Source: Epiperipatus broadwayi
Lineage: Eukaryota; Onychophora; Udeonychophora; Euonychophora; Peripatidae
Direction: 5' to 3'
NCBI GenBank assembly: GCA_028023455.1
Contig: JAQFVV010006306.1
Coordinates: 1,043,001 to 1,107,000, forward strand
DNA: 64,000 bases
Positions 12,325 through 22,490 of the stretch are shown piece after piece. Both the position numbers and the translations under genes were made by a program. The notes beneath the pieces were generated by a model. It did not search any database. It was not told the DNA's origin and saw only the letters and a program-made list of their open reading frames with translations. How positions within the stretch are numbered: the first letter of the stretch is position 1; every line of letters begins with the position of its first letter.

Positions 12325-13376
12325 AAGTCTCAAGAATGTAAAACAACATTTTGGTATTGGTAGGAAATTTATATCTGCAATTAAAAAAAAAAGATACAAT
12401 TATTACTAAAAAGAGAGATGACATCATGAAATGGGTAGAAGATTTCTAACAAGAATTATATGGTAATAAAGAACAAGTACCTCCTATATCCATTATATCT
12501 TCCAAATTGCCCAGAATTTTAAATGAAGAAATTAAATTTATGAAGAAAGGAAAAGCTCCAGGTAATGATGGAATTATAATTGATATATTAAAAGAAGCAG
12601 GTGAAAAAATAGAAATTTTTTTAACAAAGTTATATACCAAATGTCTAAATGATAAAGATGTACCAGAAGATTGAAAGAATGCAATATTAATATTTAAAAA
12701 AGGTGATTAAGAGGATATTAGAAATTACAGACCTATTAGCATTTTATTAGTTTCATACAAAATTTTTACCAAGATAATTACAACTAGTCTAGAGAGAACA
12801 TTGGATATCCACCAACCAAGAGAACTAGCTGGATTTAAATGTGGTTTTTGTACAGTAGATCATATCCAGGTATTGAAAAAAGTTATAGAAAGGACAAATG
12901 AATATGAGTTGCCATTATGCTTTGGGTTTGTAAATTATGAAAAGGCATTTGATTCTATAAACATTTCTTCAGTGATTAAAGCATTGGATCATCAAGGTAT
13001 AGATCCAGGATATTGTCATATTTTGAAAAATATTTATAAAAATGCAACAGCAACAATTAGGTTACATAATGATACTAGGAAAGTTAACATTGACAAGGGT
13101 GAGAGGCAGAATGACTCCAATGATACTAGGAAAGTTAACATTGACAAGGGTGAGAGGCAGAATGACCCCACATCTCCAAAACTTTTTACAACAGTGCTGC
13201 AAGAAGTATTTTGTGGGTTAAAATGGAAAGCTAAAGGAGTGAAAGTAAATGGAGATTGTTTAAGTCATTTAAATTTTGCAGATGATGCAGTTGTTTTTGC
13301 AAATAATGCTTTAGAGCTGCAAGAAATGTTGCAGGAGTTATTAGATGAAAGTAGGACTAAAGATAAATGTTAAAAA
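12325..13376 (+). pseudogene. RTE reverse transcriptase domain
   Basis: Reverse-transcriptase blocks appear in order: MKKGKAPGNDGI, DIRNYRPISIL, AGFKCGFCTVDHI, FVNYEKAFDSI, QNDPTSPKLF and the catalytic FADDAVVFANNA. The longest open piece is 12801-13373 (190 codons). The upstream part has stops and a frameshift. A 51-bp tandem duplication (13068-13169) repeats 17 residues just before the PTSPKLF block. Inactive but well preserved. Confidence 0.92.
13068..13169 (+). repeat. 51-bp in-frame tandem duplication in RT
   Basis: Unit 13068-13118 is repeated at 13119-13169 with one base difference (GACTCC versus GACCCC). It doubles the 17 residues NDTRKVNIDKGERQNDS without breaking the frame. The other fragments in the window do not cover this region, so I cannot tell whether the duplication is family-wide. 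Confidence 0.95.
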
Positions 13377-13503
13377 GACTAAAGTAATGTTCAATGGATT
13401 TTCTCAAAGTATAAAATAAAGATTGATTATGATGAGTTAGAAGTTAACAGGTTCAAATATCTGGGTCAGATTATTAATACAGAGGAAAACATAATGGATG
13501 AAA

Positions 13504-14015
13504 ATAATATTTGTTTAAATCACATGTTGTTAATAAATTGGAAATAAATAAAAGTTTGCTAATCTTTCACATGCGCTAAGACAGCCAATCAGATTTTAAA
13601 TAGCTGCCCTAAGAATGATCAGGCTTCGACACACGACAGATTTTGACAAGAAAAGGATGATACCAACCTTTTCTCAACTTAACTTTAAAATATATAAACC
13701 AGTCTTAAGCATCTTGGCCTGAAAGCTTGAATATATAAACATATACACTTATCATTCATTGTGCTATAAATTTAAGATATTACGGAGCGAAATCTTAGAT
13801 TTACTAAACCGCAATTTTCTAGATGTTAATATAATTTATCAGCAACGTATGTAAATAATATTTGTTTAAATCGCATGTTGTTAATAAATTGGAAATAAAT
13901 GAAAGTTTGCTAATCTTTCACATGCGCTAAGACAGCCAATCAGATTTTAAAAAGCTGCCCTAAGAATGATCAGGCTTCGACACACGACAGAGATTTTGAC
14001 AAGAAAAGGATGAAA
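13504..14015. repeat. Insertion with 160-bp direct repeats
   Basis: About 160 bp (13501-13660) recurs almost unchanged at 13852-14012, a period near 353 bp. Both begin AAATAATATTTGTTTAAATC and end GACAAGAAAAGGATGA. The unit interrupts the RTE C-terminal region between ATGGATGAAA and TTAATCATAG. GGATGAAA occurs at both junctions (13496-13503, 14008-14015), but GGATGA is also in the first repeat's end, so the TSD is uncertain. It resembles a short LTR-like or tandem element with no ORF. The motif GACAGCCAATCAGAT is shared with the palindrome at 63.7 kb. Confidence 0.75.
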
Positions 14016-14508
14016 TTAATCATAGAATTAGTGCTTTTTGTAGAAATAACTAAAAGAAAATATGCCTATGTGTTTGAAGAAGAAGGTTTTTAATAAATGT
14101 TGTTTTACCAGTTCTTACTTATGGATCCGAGACTTGGACATTTAGCAGAAGAGCAATGCAGAGACTTCAGACCACTCAAAGAAGTATGGAGAGATGCATG
14201 TTAGGAGTAGCAATAAGAGATCAAAAATGCAATACATGGATAAGGGAACAAACAGGTGTTACCTCATTGAAAAAATTAAAAGACTGAAGTTGGGCTGGAC
14301 ATATTGCTAGAAGAGATGATAAAAGATGGACAATTGAAATCTTAAACTGGATTCCTAGAGATTGTAAAAGGCCCAAAAAGAGACCACATGTGAGATGGAT
14401 AGATAAAATAAGTGTGCAGGGGAGATGTGGAGAAGAGAAGCTAAAGATCAGAGAAGATGAATTGAACTTGGAGAGACCATCTTGCAGTGGATTGATGATG
14501 ATGATGCA
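14016..14508 (+). pseudogene. RTE C-terminal domain, last part
   Basis: Broken reading gives INHRIS, VLPVLTYGSETWTFSRRAMQ, AGHIARRDDKRWTIEILNW and KRPHVRWIDK, followed by the GATGATGATG tail. It is the 3' end of the older RTE copy, resuming after the direct-repeat insertion. Confidence 0.88.
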
Positions 14509-15010
14509 TACATTTAAGATTTTAAAATTTTATCATGCTTCGGTAAAATTGGAACTATATGTTTAAAATTTTTTATAATTGATAGTATTAAATATATACA
14601 TATATAATTCAATATTTATTATACTGGAAAAAAAAGTAAGCACATTAAAAGACAATAAGATGTGATATAAAAATATATCAATAGTACCATATATAAGTGT
14701 ACCATTACATAAATATCACATAGCTTGTACACCTTTAATTTCATTCTAGGGCTGAAATATCATTACTAGTAATTCAGTCATTTGTCAATATATATATACA
14801 CATACTCTTCAATTCCCAACTGTTACGTCTTTTTATAAAGTAATCATTACAACCAGTATCAGATATCACTCATAAGAAAAGTATTATGATATTTTTAAAT
14901 TTCCAATTTTTTTAAAATTATAAACATTATTTACAATATATATTATAATACCTGTATAAAAATTATTAAATGCTAACAGCTAATAATTTTTACATGATTG
15001 TGATACTTAC

Positions 15011-15137
15011 TAAAGGCAAATATTCGGTTGGCTGTTTGCTCAATTTATCACCCAAACTTTCATCAAAACTTGATAAGTCATCTAAATCCACTTCTAGCCA
15101 ATACTGACCCAAATTGTAATGACGTTTCAACTCATCT
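15011..15137 (-). CDS. MCM5: MCM5 coding exon 2
   Basis: The acceptor is TTTATTTTAG and the donor GTAAGT on the minus strand. The exon starts with one base completing an AG|A arginine codon split with exon 1. It then encodes [20 protein letters not shown] and FDESLGDKLSKQPTEYLPL (residues 53-94). This is nearly identical in layout to animal MCM5 ([22 protein letters not shown]). The segment is in the helical A domain that forms the N-terminal collar of the MCM ring. It joins exon 3 in phase 0. No irregularity is seen. Confidence 0.96.
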
Positions 15138-16595
15138 CTAAAATAAATACGATATATGGGTTTAATTATCCCAATTAAATTATAAACGCTTTCTTTCAAC
15201 ATATAATAAAGTTGTATACACCTAATTCTGTTTTTACACAAATTTTTTTAAACGATTTTGATTTAATACGATTTTAAAAAAATTGTCTTTTTATATAACA
15301 TAAACAATCGTAAAACTAAGAAAAACAATTTATGTGTTATTATCATGTCATTTAATAAAAATGTTTTCATCTCTTTATTTCCCATTATTTTTCAAAAAAT
15401 TTCCTTTCCCAGCAATATTTCTGTGCATGAGGAAATTTGTTTGTTTGCATTTTAACGTTTTAATTTGAAAGAAGAAGTAACGATTTTTTGTTTGCATTTT
15501 GCCATTAAGTCTTTTAAAAAAATTTGTACCTTGATATTGATGTTAAAAAAATTTAATAAAAATTAAAGCAAGATTCGATTTATTAATTTTTCTAAAATTT
15601 AATAGATGGTAAATTATGCATTGCATGTATATTTTTGAATCTATGTTTTAATTAAATCTGAAATATTTTTCAGTAATCATCCACGGTAACATCAGCATCA
15701 CAAGGCATTTACTGCTAACGGTGTTCAGTTCGCAGAAGGAACTTCACCTGTGGACAAAAAACATGATAACCAATGCATTTTTAATGATAGCAGTGATTTT
15801 GCAAGTATGCGTTTATTGTCAAAAAGTGACAGCGAATAAAATCTTGTTATGTATAAATCAGATTAAGTATTCTGCCAATTTTAATGTTCATTAATTCATT
15901 ACGTTTTTTTCTTTTCAAATAAAATTCATGTTCCTATAATTGACTTTTACTTATGTGCAATGTTTATGAAATAAAATTTGACAGCATGCAAAAAAGATAA
16001 GATTCTAACAAGATTATTCATATGGTTTATTTCATTATTTTCATTGATTTGCGCATGATTTTTTTTACATATAATTTTTTGGGAACCAATCAATCTATCA
16101 TGTAAAAACAGAATTAGATGTAAACTATATTATATCAAAAAATAAAATCTCAAATATATCACAAAACAAAAATATAATTATTGTGATAAAAGATTTTGTA
16201 TTAAAAATAAACGGATACAGTCAAACAATTTTAAATTATATTCGTTTATATCAAGTATTAAAAAATCTTAATGATTCATATAGAGTGTATGCAGTATATT
16301 GTAAAAATAAAGAATGTGAGTGTATATACATCTGAGCAATATAGTGTGTGAATATAAATAAATGATAACAGATGAGGATCAGCCAATCTCATATTGAACA
16401 CATTACATCTGAATTTAGTAAAATAAGATAATGCAAATAAAACAGAAACCAAAATACAAATAGGAATGCATAGCAAATAATCATTAAGTCATAACTTCAT
16501 GATGCATTTAAAAGAGTAATACTATAATCTTAAGCTAATCATTAAGTGAATAGCAATTGTAAGGCATAATACAAACGTGTCATTATTTCTTGCTG

Positions 16596-16611
16596 CACAC
16601 ACACACACACA
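16596..16611. repeat. (CA)8 microsatellite
   Basis: A short perfect CA repeat in MCM5 intron 1. Confidence 0.95.
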
Positions 16612-16813
16612 AAAATGCTTAAATAATTATAAAACTAAGCATGCATTAAATACTATAAAAATGTAGGGATCATTATATCAACACCAACCATTATCTATTC
16701 TTAGGACCATCTGATATTATATATTTACTTGCTATAAATACATATTAGTCATCATTATGAAACGTATGTTCAGATTTTAAAGGTGATATTCAGAATCTTA
16801 ATGCTGTCTAAAT

Positions 16814-17387
16814 TAGCATTTCTCAACCTTTTTGCTATGCGACCCAATAGACTTCATTGAAATAGTTCTGCGAACCAAATGTTTATTACATAAATTATAA
16901 AATAAAAGAGATATTACATCAGCACGGTACTGTATATATTCAGATCAATTTGATAATATTTATAATGAACAACCACATATTTTTAATTTAAAAGCTTAAC
17001 ACATTTAGTTAATTACCAAAAAAAAGTGTTTTCAAATAAGGTTTTATTTATATACGAAATACAAGCAAAAATTACAAAAATAAATTATACAGAATTTTAT
17101 TTAAGTTACATATGAAAATTGATATTTTGGCTGCATTTTTTTGAACAATTATATTTTGAAAATAATCACAAAATAGAACATTGATTATTTAAGTTCAAAT
17201 TTACAATTGACTTTGAGAAAACTACACAAAGCGTAGGTAGTATTACTTACTAATTTTTTTTATTAATACTAATATTTTCTTAAAATGTAAAAAAGATTTT
17301 TGCTATCAGATATTTATGCTTTTATTTCTTGGTGCACATTCACAACCCATTAAAAATTTAATGTGACCCAAAGGCTGAGAAACGTTG
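16814..17387. mobile_element. hAT (Charlie-like) non-autonomous element
   Basis: The 5' end TAGCATTTCTCAACC and the 3' end GGCTGAGAAACGTTG form a degraded inverted repeat of the CAGNGTTTCTCAACC type used by hAT-Charlie elements. The flanks GTCTAAAT (16806-16813) and ATCTAAAT (17388-17395) match 7 of 8 as a hAT-length TSD. Length is 574 bp, AT-rich, no ORF. Confidence 0.82.
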
Positions 17388-17847
17388 ATCTAAATAATTC
17401 TAAAGATTATTAAAGGATGTCCCCACACACATTCCCCAAATTTTAACTTCTTGGATTATACAAAATTCTGAAATTATGTGAATAAGAGTAGACATACAAA
17501 ATATTTAATCTAGTAGCAAATAAAATTTTAAATAATGATTAATAAAATAATTAGTAATACTTAATTTTTTGTAATGTATACATTATTGGAATTTTTTTAT
17601 GTTTATTATTAAGTTTTATTAGTGTAGTAATGTGATAGTTAAATGCATCTGGATTAATCTTCAATATATTTTTTTGAGATATGTTATTGTATTATTGTGA
17701 TCAAATAGTAATGACCCTAAATAATTTCTAAAATTAATCAAGAATATTTAAAATAAATAATATTACGATTTAACTTATTTGGTTATCTGTGTGTCATAAT
17801 CTCAGTAGTCTTACCTCCAAAACATATATATCAATTCTCCATTGATC

Positions 17848-17990
17848 TTGCCCGAGCGCTCATATTTGGAGCTAAATTAAGCAGGGTTGTTACTGTGAGA
17901 ACTGTGATGATGCCAGGGGATAAACCATTCATGTGTTTTTACTTAGAAGTGACACCCTGCGTACTTGTTAATAAAGTTCAAATCCAGAAC
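17848..17990 (+). repeat. Possible 5S-rRNA-like SINE fragment
   Basis: The segment GAGCTAAATTAAGCAGGGTTG recalls the internal control region of 5S rRNA genes, as in SINE3-type elements. An AGTTCAAATCC motif lies 110 bp downstream. Similarity is short and from memory only. Confidence 0.25.
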
Positions 17991-19495
17991 ATTCAAATAA
18001 AGCCTATGAATAAATGTTAAGATAGGATTTGGGATATGATGATCAGGAAATATAAAGAATATCTTATACAAATATTTGTGTAAGGGATAGAAGATTTGAT
18101 CACCACCATCAAGATCCATTTTTAATAAAATACTATTAGTTAAATTTCAAATGTCAATTTTTGGGTAAACTGACAACGTATATGTTGTTTAGGATAATTC
18201 ATATATTACAAAGCGTAATATGTGTCTATATATATATTGGCTACATTTATATCAATCTTTTAGCTAGAACCATCTGTATATAGATCAATGTTAATAGATA
18301 ATGCACTACTCTTCTAAATTAGTTTACATAAAATTACATTTTAAGTATCTACCCAAATAAATTCATTTTATTTATAATTACTACAGACAAATGTATGTGC
18401 AGAAAGTAAAAATATATAATAAATTCAGTTTTTGTTAAAATATTTTAGTTTAATGTACGGTTTTATATTAACTTTTAATTATTTTATTCCATTTTCTTTT
18501 TTTATAGTTACTAATTTTAGAAATGAAAAATTTTTTGATAAAAATTCTATTTAATGTAATCCTAATGGGAGAAAATATTTCCTTTTGTTTTATGTTTGCA
18601 TTAAAAACTTTCCTTTAAATATGCCTTCCTTTTATCACTATGAATCATGTAAAAAAATTACACAAATGTAGTATAACAGATGTCCAGAGGAAGACGGGGG
18701 GGGGGGAGTAATAATTTAAGTAAATTAATTATAGAAACATGTTACTATATAGGTAATAAATACAATAATCATTGTAAATTTAAATTCTTCTGGAAATCTT
18801 TTCTTCATATTTTGTATAAAGTTTGAAAATTATATTTTAAATAAGTCAATTGCTGCTAGAAACTCTGTGGAAACACAGAAATTGTCATGCATATAATAGT
18901 CAGTTAGAATAGCAAATTCCTTTCAGTTGGCTGTTTTTTCGATGGTAATACAGTGTTCTAGCATGAATTGCATCCATATATCAGCTACCAAGAAAATATA
19001 TAAAATTCAAAATTCATAATCCACAAATGCAATAAGTTACAAACTATTGCCAAAAGGAGAAAAGCGATTTTATAATAATCTGCTTGATGGTTCTAAAATT
19101 ATTAAGGATCAATAATTGATATTAAAATACTAAAACGAAAGAACAGTGCCAATCAATAAAGAAGTTCCACATATTAATAGTAAATTCATTAAAATGTATC
19201 CTGATGAACAAGCTTCGCATCATATCAGTGAATTCAAATCAACGCTACACATCTATAAAACATAGCTATGTTTCACGATCTTAACTGCTACTGCATGCGA
19301 TTCAAAAACTCTTGTTTTGATAAAATTATCAATCTGTCTGTACAGGTTTTCACACTTCCTTTATTAATTCAAAGTTTAACATTTAACTGTAATATTTTTG
19401 ATAAGAGCCTGCATATATATATTTTCATTTTTTTTTAATCATTATGATGTATTGATATCCCTCTGTTAATAAGATTAGAATGTATTTACATAATT

Positions 19496-19540
19496 AAAAC
19501 AGGCAAAACTCTCCATACAGTAGTGATCATGTGATGTTTA
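19496..19540. mobile_element. 45-bp mini-insertion with 14-bp TSD
   Basis: A perfect 14-bp TSD (GTATTTACATAATT at 19482-19495 and 19541-19554) brackets only 45 bp. The insert starts AGGCAAAACTCTCCATACAG, the tip of the family C element at 31.6 kb. It ends GATCATGTGATGTTTA, matching the 3' end of that element at 32181-32196. It is effectively the two ends of the element joined. Confidence 0.88.
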
Positions 19541-20206
19541 GTATTTACATAATTGTTATAATATTTTATATTACTTAACAGAGATGGCAATATTTATGCG
19601 GCTTTCATAATTTTTTAATCCAATTAATTCTCATAGTATTACTATTTGATAACTAAGTATTAATGTGTAATTTATAACTGATAAAAAGAATGCTGCAACC
19701 CAATTCCCAGTTCTGTTCATAAAGTAGTTTTAAAAAGTGTTAATTAATTTAACTCACTTAAAAGTTTACAATGTTAGAAATAAAATTAATCGCTTGATTG
19801 GAAAATAAAGACAAGTGAAAAAAACTAAAATATTATATTACCATCATTTAATCTAAAACCCAATACTAAAATTTGATAATTTAATCAAAATTGAAATATT
19901 AGAGTTTAAGAATTTCGATTAAGATTTACACTACCATTAGTTAATTAGGCACGCAGGGCCATCCTTAATCCTTGCCATAATATATAATTGTGTGAGGCAA
20001 ATGCTAAATCAATAAAAAGTAATTTTCTGTTAATGATCACTGGATATATGCTATCCAGACGTTTTGTGTCTTTTAATTAAAGTATTTATTAATTCTTAGT
20101 TATAGTTGATATCAGCTCATCCTTGTAAGATTGCATATGATCGTTAATATGATGTGATAAAAATATTTCCTAGTTGCTATATTAAATGTTTAGTTTAAAA
20201 AAAAAA

Positions 20207-20283
20207 GCATTGGTGGTCGAGAGGTCAGCGTGACTGCCTTACAAGCAGTTGCCCGGGTTGCGGGTTCGCTTCCCGGCCGATGC
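20207..20283 (+). repeat. tRNA-derived retrosequence (tRNA-Val UAC-like)
   Basis: A 77-nt tRNA-like unit. The acceptor stem GCATTGG/CCGATGC pairs with one G-U. The anticodon arm ACTGC-CTTACAA-GCAGT is perfect, with anticodon TAC (valine). A CCGGG/CCCGG T stem is interrupted by an apparent 7-nt insertion (GGGTTGC-type duplication). The B box reads GGTTCGCTTCC. It is followed by an A-rich tail and flanked by a perfect 13-bp TSD (AAATGTTTAGTTT at 20184-20196 and 20301-20313). The TSD plus A tail show it arrived by retrotransposition, so it is a SINE or tRNA retropseudogene and not a native tRNA gene. Confidence 0.85.
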
Positions 20284-20934
20284 TATGATACATGAAAAAA
20301 AAATGTTTAGTTTTCAGGTGAATTCATGAAACTCGCATTATATTGGATTTCAATAATCGTTAGGTTGTCTTTATCAATCACTTTATTAATGATTAGAGCA
20401 GATGATAATTCCTGCCGTATATTTATTATTTATATTACCCAATGACCTTACTTTCGTCTGACTATCTTGAGATTAGCATACCATTTATATTTTATTAGAT
20501 TAGGAGTCGTGACTCTAAGACTCTAAGACGTTTGATGACCTGTTATTTTTCTACAACCTGAAGTTCAAAATTAGTATGTTTATGTTTCGCATTCTGGTTA
20601 CGTTTGGAAGTCTTGCATCACTCATCTGATGTAGTCTATCTTTAGATATTTAAAAAACCTTATATGATATTACATTATTGTGTCCGTTTGTAGGTGAAGC
20701 TGATCTTTATATATGCAGAATTTTAAGTTAGCTACGTTATAATAGTATTCCTGGATAGAGCCATAATGTAATTACTCTTAACGTAATGCTGAATCCATCA
20801 TCTAATATAAGGGAAGCTCAAAGTGAATAGTAATTTTATTTCATGAACTGTTGTGACTATATTAGTTTTTTACAGACATGCAATTTCAAATACACGTTTC
20901 ATTTTGAAGGTTAGAGCTCATATGGATATCTTAA

Positions 20935-21190
20935 TGATACCTTATATTCAAACCCTAACAGAGCTTATTCTGGATATAATTTGGCAAAATGGCTTTCATC
21001 CAATTCTCATAGTATTAGGACTTAAGAATTACAATCTTATTAGCAATGAAACTTTATATTCGAACCCTGACTGGGTTAATAGCATTATTTTGTATATATA
21101 AGAAGCTAGTCAAATGTTTGCATCCAATTTATATAGTACTATTGAAATTTTACAAAATTAGAATATCTTATATTCAAATCCCAACCTACT
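20935..21190. repeat. Degenerate tandem repeat, about 115-bp period
   Basis: The motif CTTATATTCAAACCC and variants recur at about 20940, 21052 and 21169, with related flanks (CATCCAATT, AGTATTA). The motif resembles a B box (TTCGAACCC in the second copy), so decayed tRNA-related monomers are possible. Low similarity. Confidence 0.4.
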
Positions 21191-21751
21191 ATCATAACAT
21201 TTACCATTTGAAATACAGTATATGGATGTTATAAATTATCTACAACCAAGTACTGTATTTTACTTAGATATATATTTCTCAATGTATGCATTCGGTATTA
21301 TGCTTAATCACCATCGGCATAAATTCGGAAACGAGACTCGTTAGAAAACATTAAATTAAGGGTTAATGCATAATAAGACATTTTATTAAAAATAAATATT
21401 GCATGTTTACTATTTAAGATTTTTCAATAAAAATGTAAGAAATTAAGTATAATTTATTTACATTAAGTAAACTTTTGTAAAAATAAATTATGCCAAAGTA
21501 TTTTGATTAAAACCAGCAATCGAGAATTGAATTTGCTAAAACTATTTTAAATTATATATTTATTTATTTTTCAGACTGCAGTTCGATTTATGAAAACAAA
21601 TAGAAAATTATTGTTATTTGCAAAACACTTATGGTACAAAATAGTGTTGTATGTATTTGACAGTCTTCCAAACACAAAATTATTGTTTTCGGGCAATAAA
21701 TTAAATGACTTATTTTATATTCTTTAACTTAAAAAAAAAAGATGAAATTAC

Positions 21752-21906
21752 CTGTAAGTATATGAAAAGGTTCCTTCGTGAAATTGCCTAATAAAATCTT
21801 TAAAACGTTTTTTACTAGACTGACGATTAATAAGTTCATCATCATGCTGATCTTCTGAAGCAAAATTATCGCTAAAAAATACTCCGGCGTCGTCAAATCC
21901 AGCCAT
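21752..21906 (-). CDS. MCM5: MCM5 first coding exon
   Basis: The exon begins MAGFDDAGVFFSDNF, matching the MSGFDDPGIFYSDSF start of animal MCM5; that is why I choose the ATG at 21906 and not the in-frame upstream one at 21957. It ends GTFSYTYR with the arginine split AG|A at donor GTAATT. It encodes residues 1-51 plus two bases of 52, including RFKDFIRQF. It faces the arginase gene across about 470 bp with an E2F site in its leader. MCM5 is part of the MCM2-7 ring that unwinds DNA at replication forks and forms the MCM2/5 gate (family knowledge). Confidence 0.96.
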
Positions 21907-21925
21907 TGTATAAAAAAATAAAGGC

Positions 21926-21931
21926 CACGTG
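21926..21931. promoter_or_regulatory. E-box CACGTG
   Basis: A palindromic CACGTG, the Myc/Max-type E-box, lies 5 bp from the E2F site and 20 bp upstream of the MCM5 ATG. Function is inferred. Confidence 0.55.
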
Positions 21932-21936
21932 TTAAA

Positions 21937-21948
21937 TTTGGCGCGAAA
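21937..21948. promoter_or_regulatory. E2F site TTTGGCGCGAAA
   Basis: A perfect, nearly palindromic E2F/DP consensus lies 31 bp upstream of the MCM5 start codon. MCM genes are classical E2F targets at the G1/S transition, so the position and sequence agree with the gene call. Confidence 0.85.
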
Positions 21949-22208
21949 ATTTATCAATTAGCCTCTTTTTCGATTATGTTTTTTAATTTTGGAATCGTAC
22001 TTTCGTTATAATTATTTTCGCAGCCTTGTTACATTGTTCAAAATGAAATATATTATTCAAAATAAATTTATAGCAAAATAGCTAAAATATATTTCAGAAT
22101 ATTATGCAGTTTATTTAAAAATAATGATACTACTTATTAAAGTTTAACCATATGTCTATTTCTTTTAATGGCCACATGAGGGCAGAAGCATAAGGGTGTA
22201 GAGTTTTT

Positions 22209-22243
22209 ATTGGTGGGAATTAACTGTATTCTTACCTGATTGG
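22209..22243 (-). promoter_or_regulatory. Paired CCAAT boxes
   Basis: ATTGG occurs at 22209-22213 and 22239-22243, that is CCAAT in MCM5 orientation, 30 bp apart. Paired NF-Y boxes at about three helical turns are typical of cell-cycle promoters. Role here is inferred. Confidence 0.5.
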
Positions 22244-22373
22244 TCTAGTTGTTTAGTGTTTCCTTAGACAGGATGCTTTATGTTTTCGCAAGGAAGACCA
22301 TTTCCTTCACGTTGTTAATCACTTTGTAAATTTTTTAAAAGCACATTTAGTGTGTATAACAATTTCAATAATC

Positions 22374-22490
22374 ATGTTACGCCGTCGCTTTTTCTATGCT
22401 TGCTGTCGTTATTTTAGCGAGTTTCGGCGTCAGAGGGGATTACTCAATAAAGAGATAGGTATTGTAGGAGCACCGTTCAATAAAGGCCAG
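22374..22490 (+). CDS. Arginase coding exon 1
   Basis: The exon encodes 39 residues: MLRRRFFYACCRYFSEFRRQ, then RGLLNKEIGIVGAPFNKGQ, ending in phase 0 at donor GTTAGT. IGIVGAPFNKGQ is the conserved opening of arginases (IGIIGAPFSKGQ in vertebrates). The first 22 residues have eight arginines, aromatics and one acidic residue. This resembles a mitochondrial presequence such as that of arginase 2, so a mitochondrial location is likely but inferred. Arginase hydrolyses L-arginine to ornithine and urea using a Mn2 centre. Intron 1 that follows is 28.7 kb. Confidence 0.88.

Larger units (their letters stand above)
10606..14508 (+). mobile_element. RTE-type LINE, near full length, twice interrupted
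   Basis: This is one retrotransposon copy read on the plus strand with two later insertions (10858-11589 and about 13504-14015). Order: endonuclease (10606-10857, continued 11590-12000), linker, reverse transcriptase (about 12400-13376), C-terminal domain (13377-13503, continued 14016-14500), and a TGATGATGATG tail. Removing the insertions leaves about 2.65 kb, close to an RTE element lacking its extreme 5' end. Many frameshifts and stops make it inactive. The family supplied the fragments at 6.2, 23.4, 50.1 and 54.0 kb. Confidence 0.9.
1830..15010 (-). other. MCM5 intron 2
   Basis: This 13.2-kb intron holds a hAT element (5226-5668), an RTE LINE 3' fragment (6243-6690), a hammerhead element (7053-7350) and a broken near-full RTE LINE with two nested insertions (10606-14508). 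In 1830-5200, 8-10.05 and 14.5-15.0 kb I see only AT-rich non-coding sequence, poly-T tracts and a few ATT/AAT microsatellites. The stretch 10084-10560 is less AT-rich than its surroundings but I cannot identify it. Confidence 0.85.
15138..21751 (-). other. MCM5 intron 1
   Basis: This 6.6-kb first intron holds a hAT element (16814-17387), a 45-bp mini-insertion (19496-19540), a tRNA-derived retroelement (20207-20283) and a weak tandem repeat (20935-21190). I found nothing coding or otherwise identifiable in 15.2-16.6, 17.4-17.8 and 18.1-19.5 kb; a poly-G run lies at about 18697. Confidence 0.85.
21907..22373. promoter_or_regulatory. Bidirectional MCM5/arginase promoter region
   Basis: Only 467 bp separate the two divergent start codons, so both promoters must overlap here. 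Recognisable sites are an E-box (21926-21931), an E2F site (21937-21948) and two ATTGG (inverted CCAAT) boxes at 22209-22213 and 22239-22243. No clear TATA box is seen for either gene, as is usual for replication genes. Confidence 0.75.

Noticed and set aside
13504-14015. Complete LTR retrotransposon
   Set aside because: Repeats are short, lack clear TG...CA ends, and the 190-bp interior has no primer site or coding sequence.
20207-20283. Functional tRNA-Val gene
   Set aside because: T-arm insertion plus A tail and 13-bp TSD show a retrocopy.
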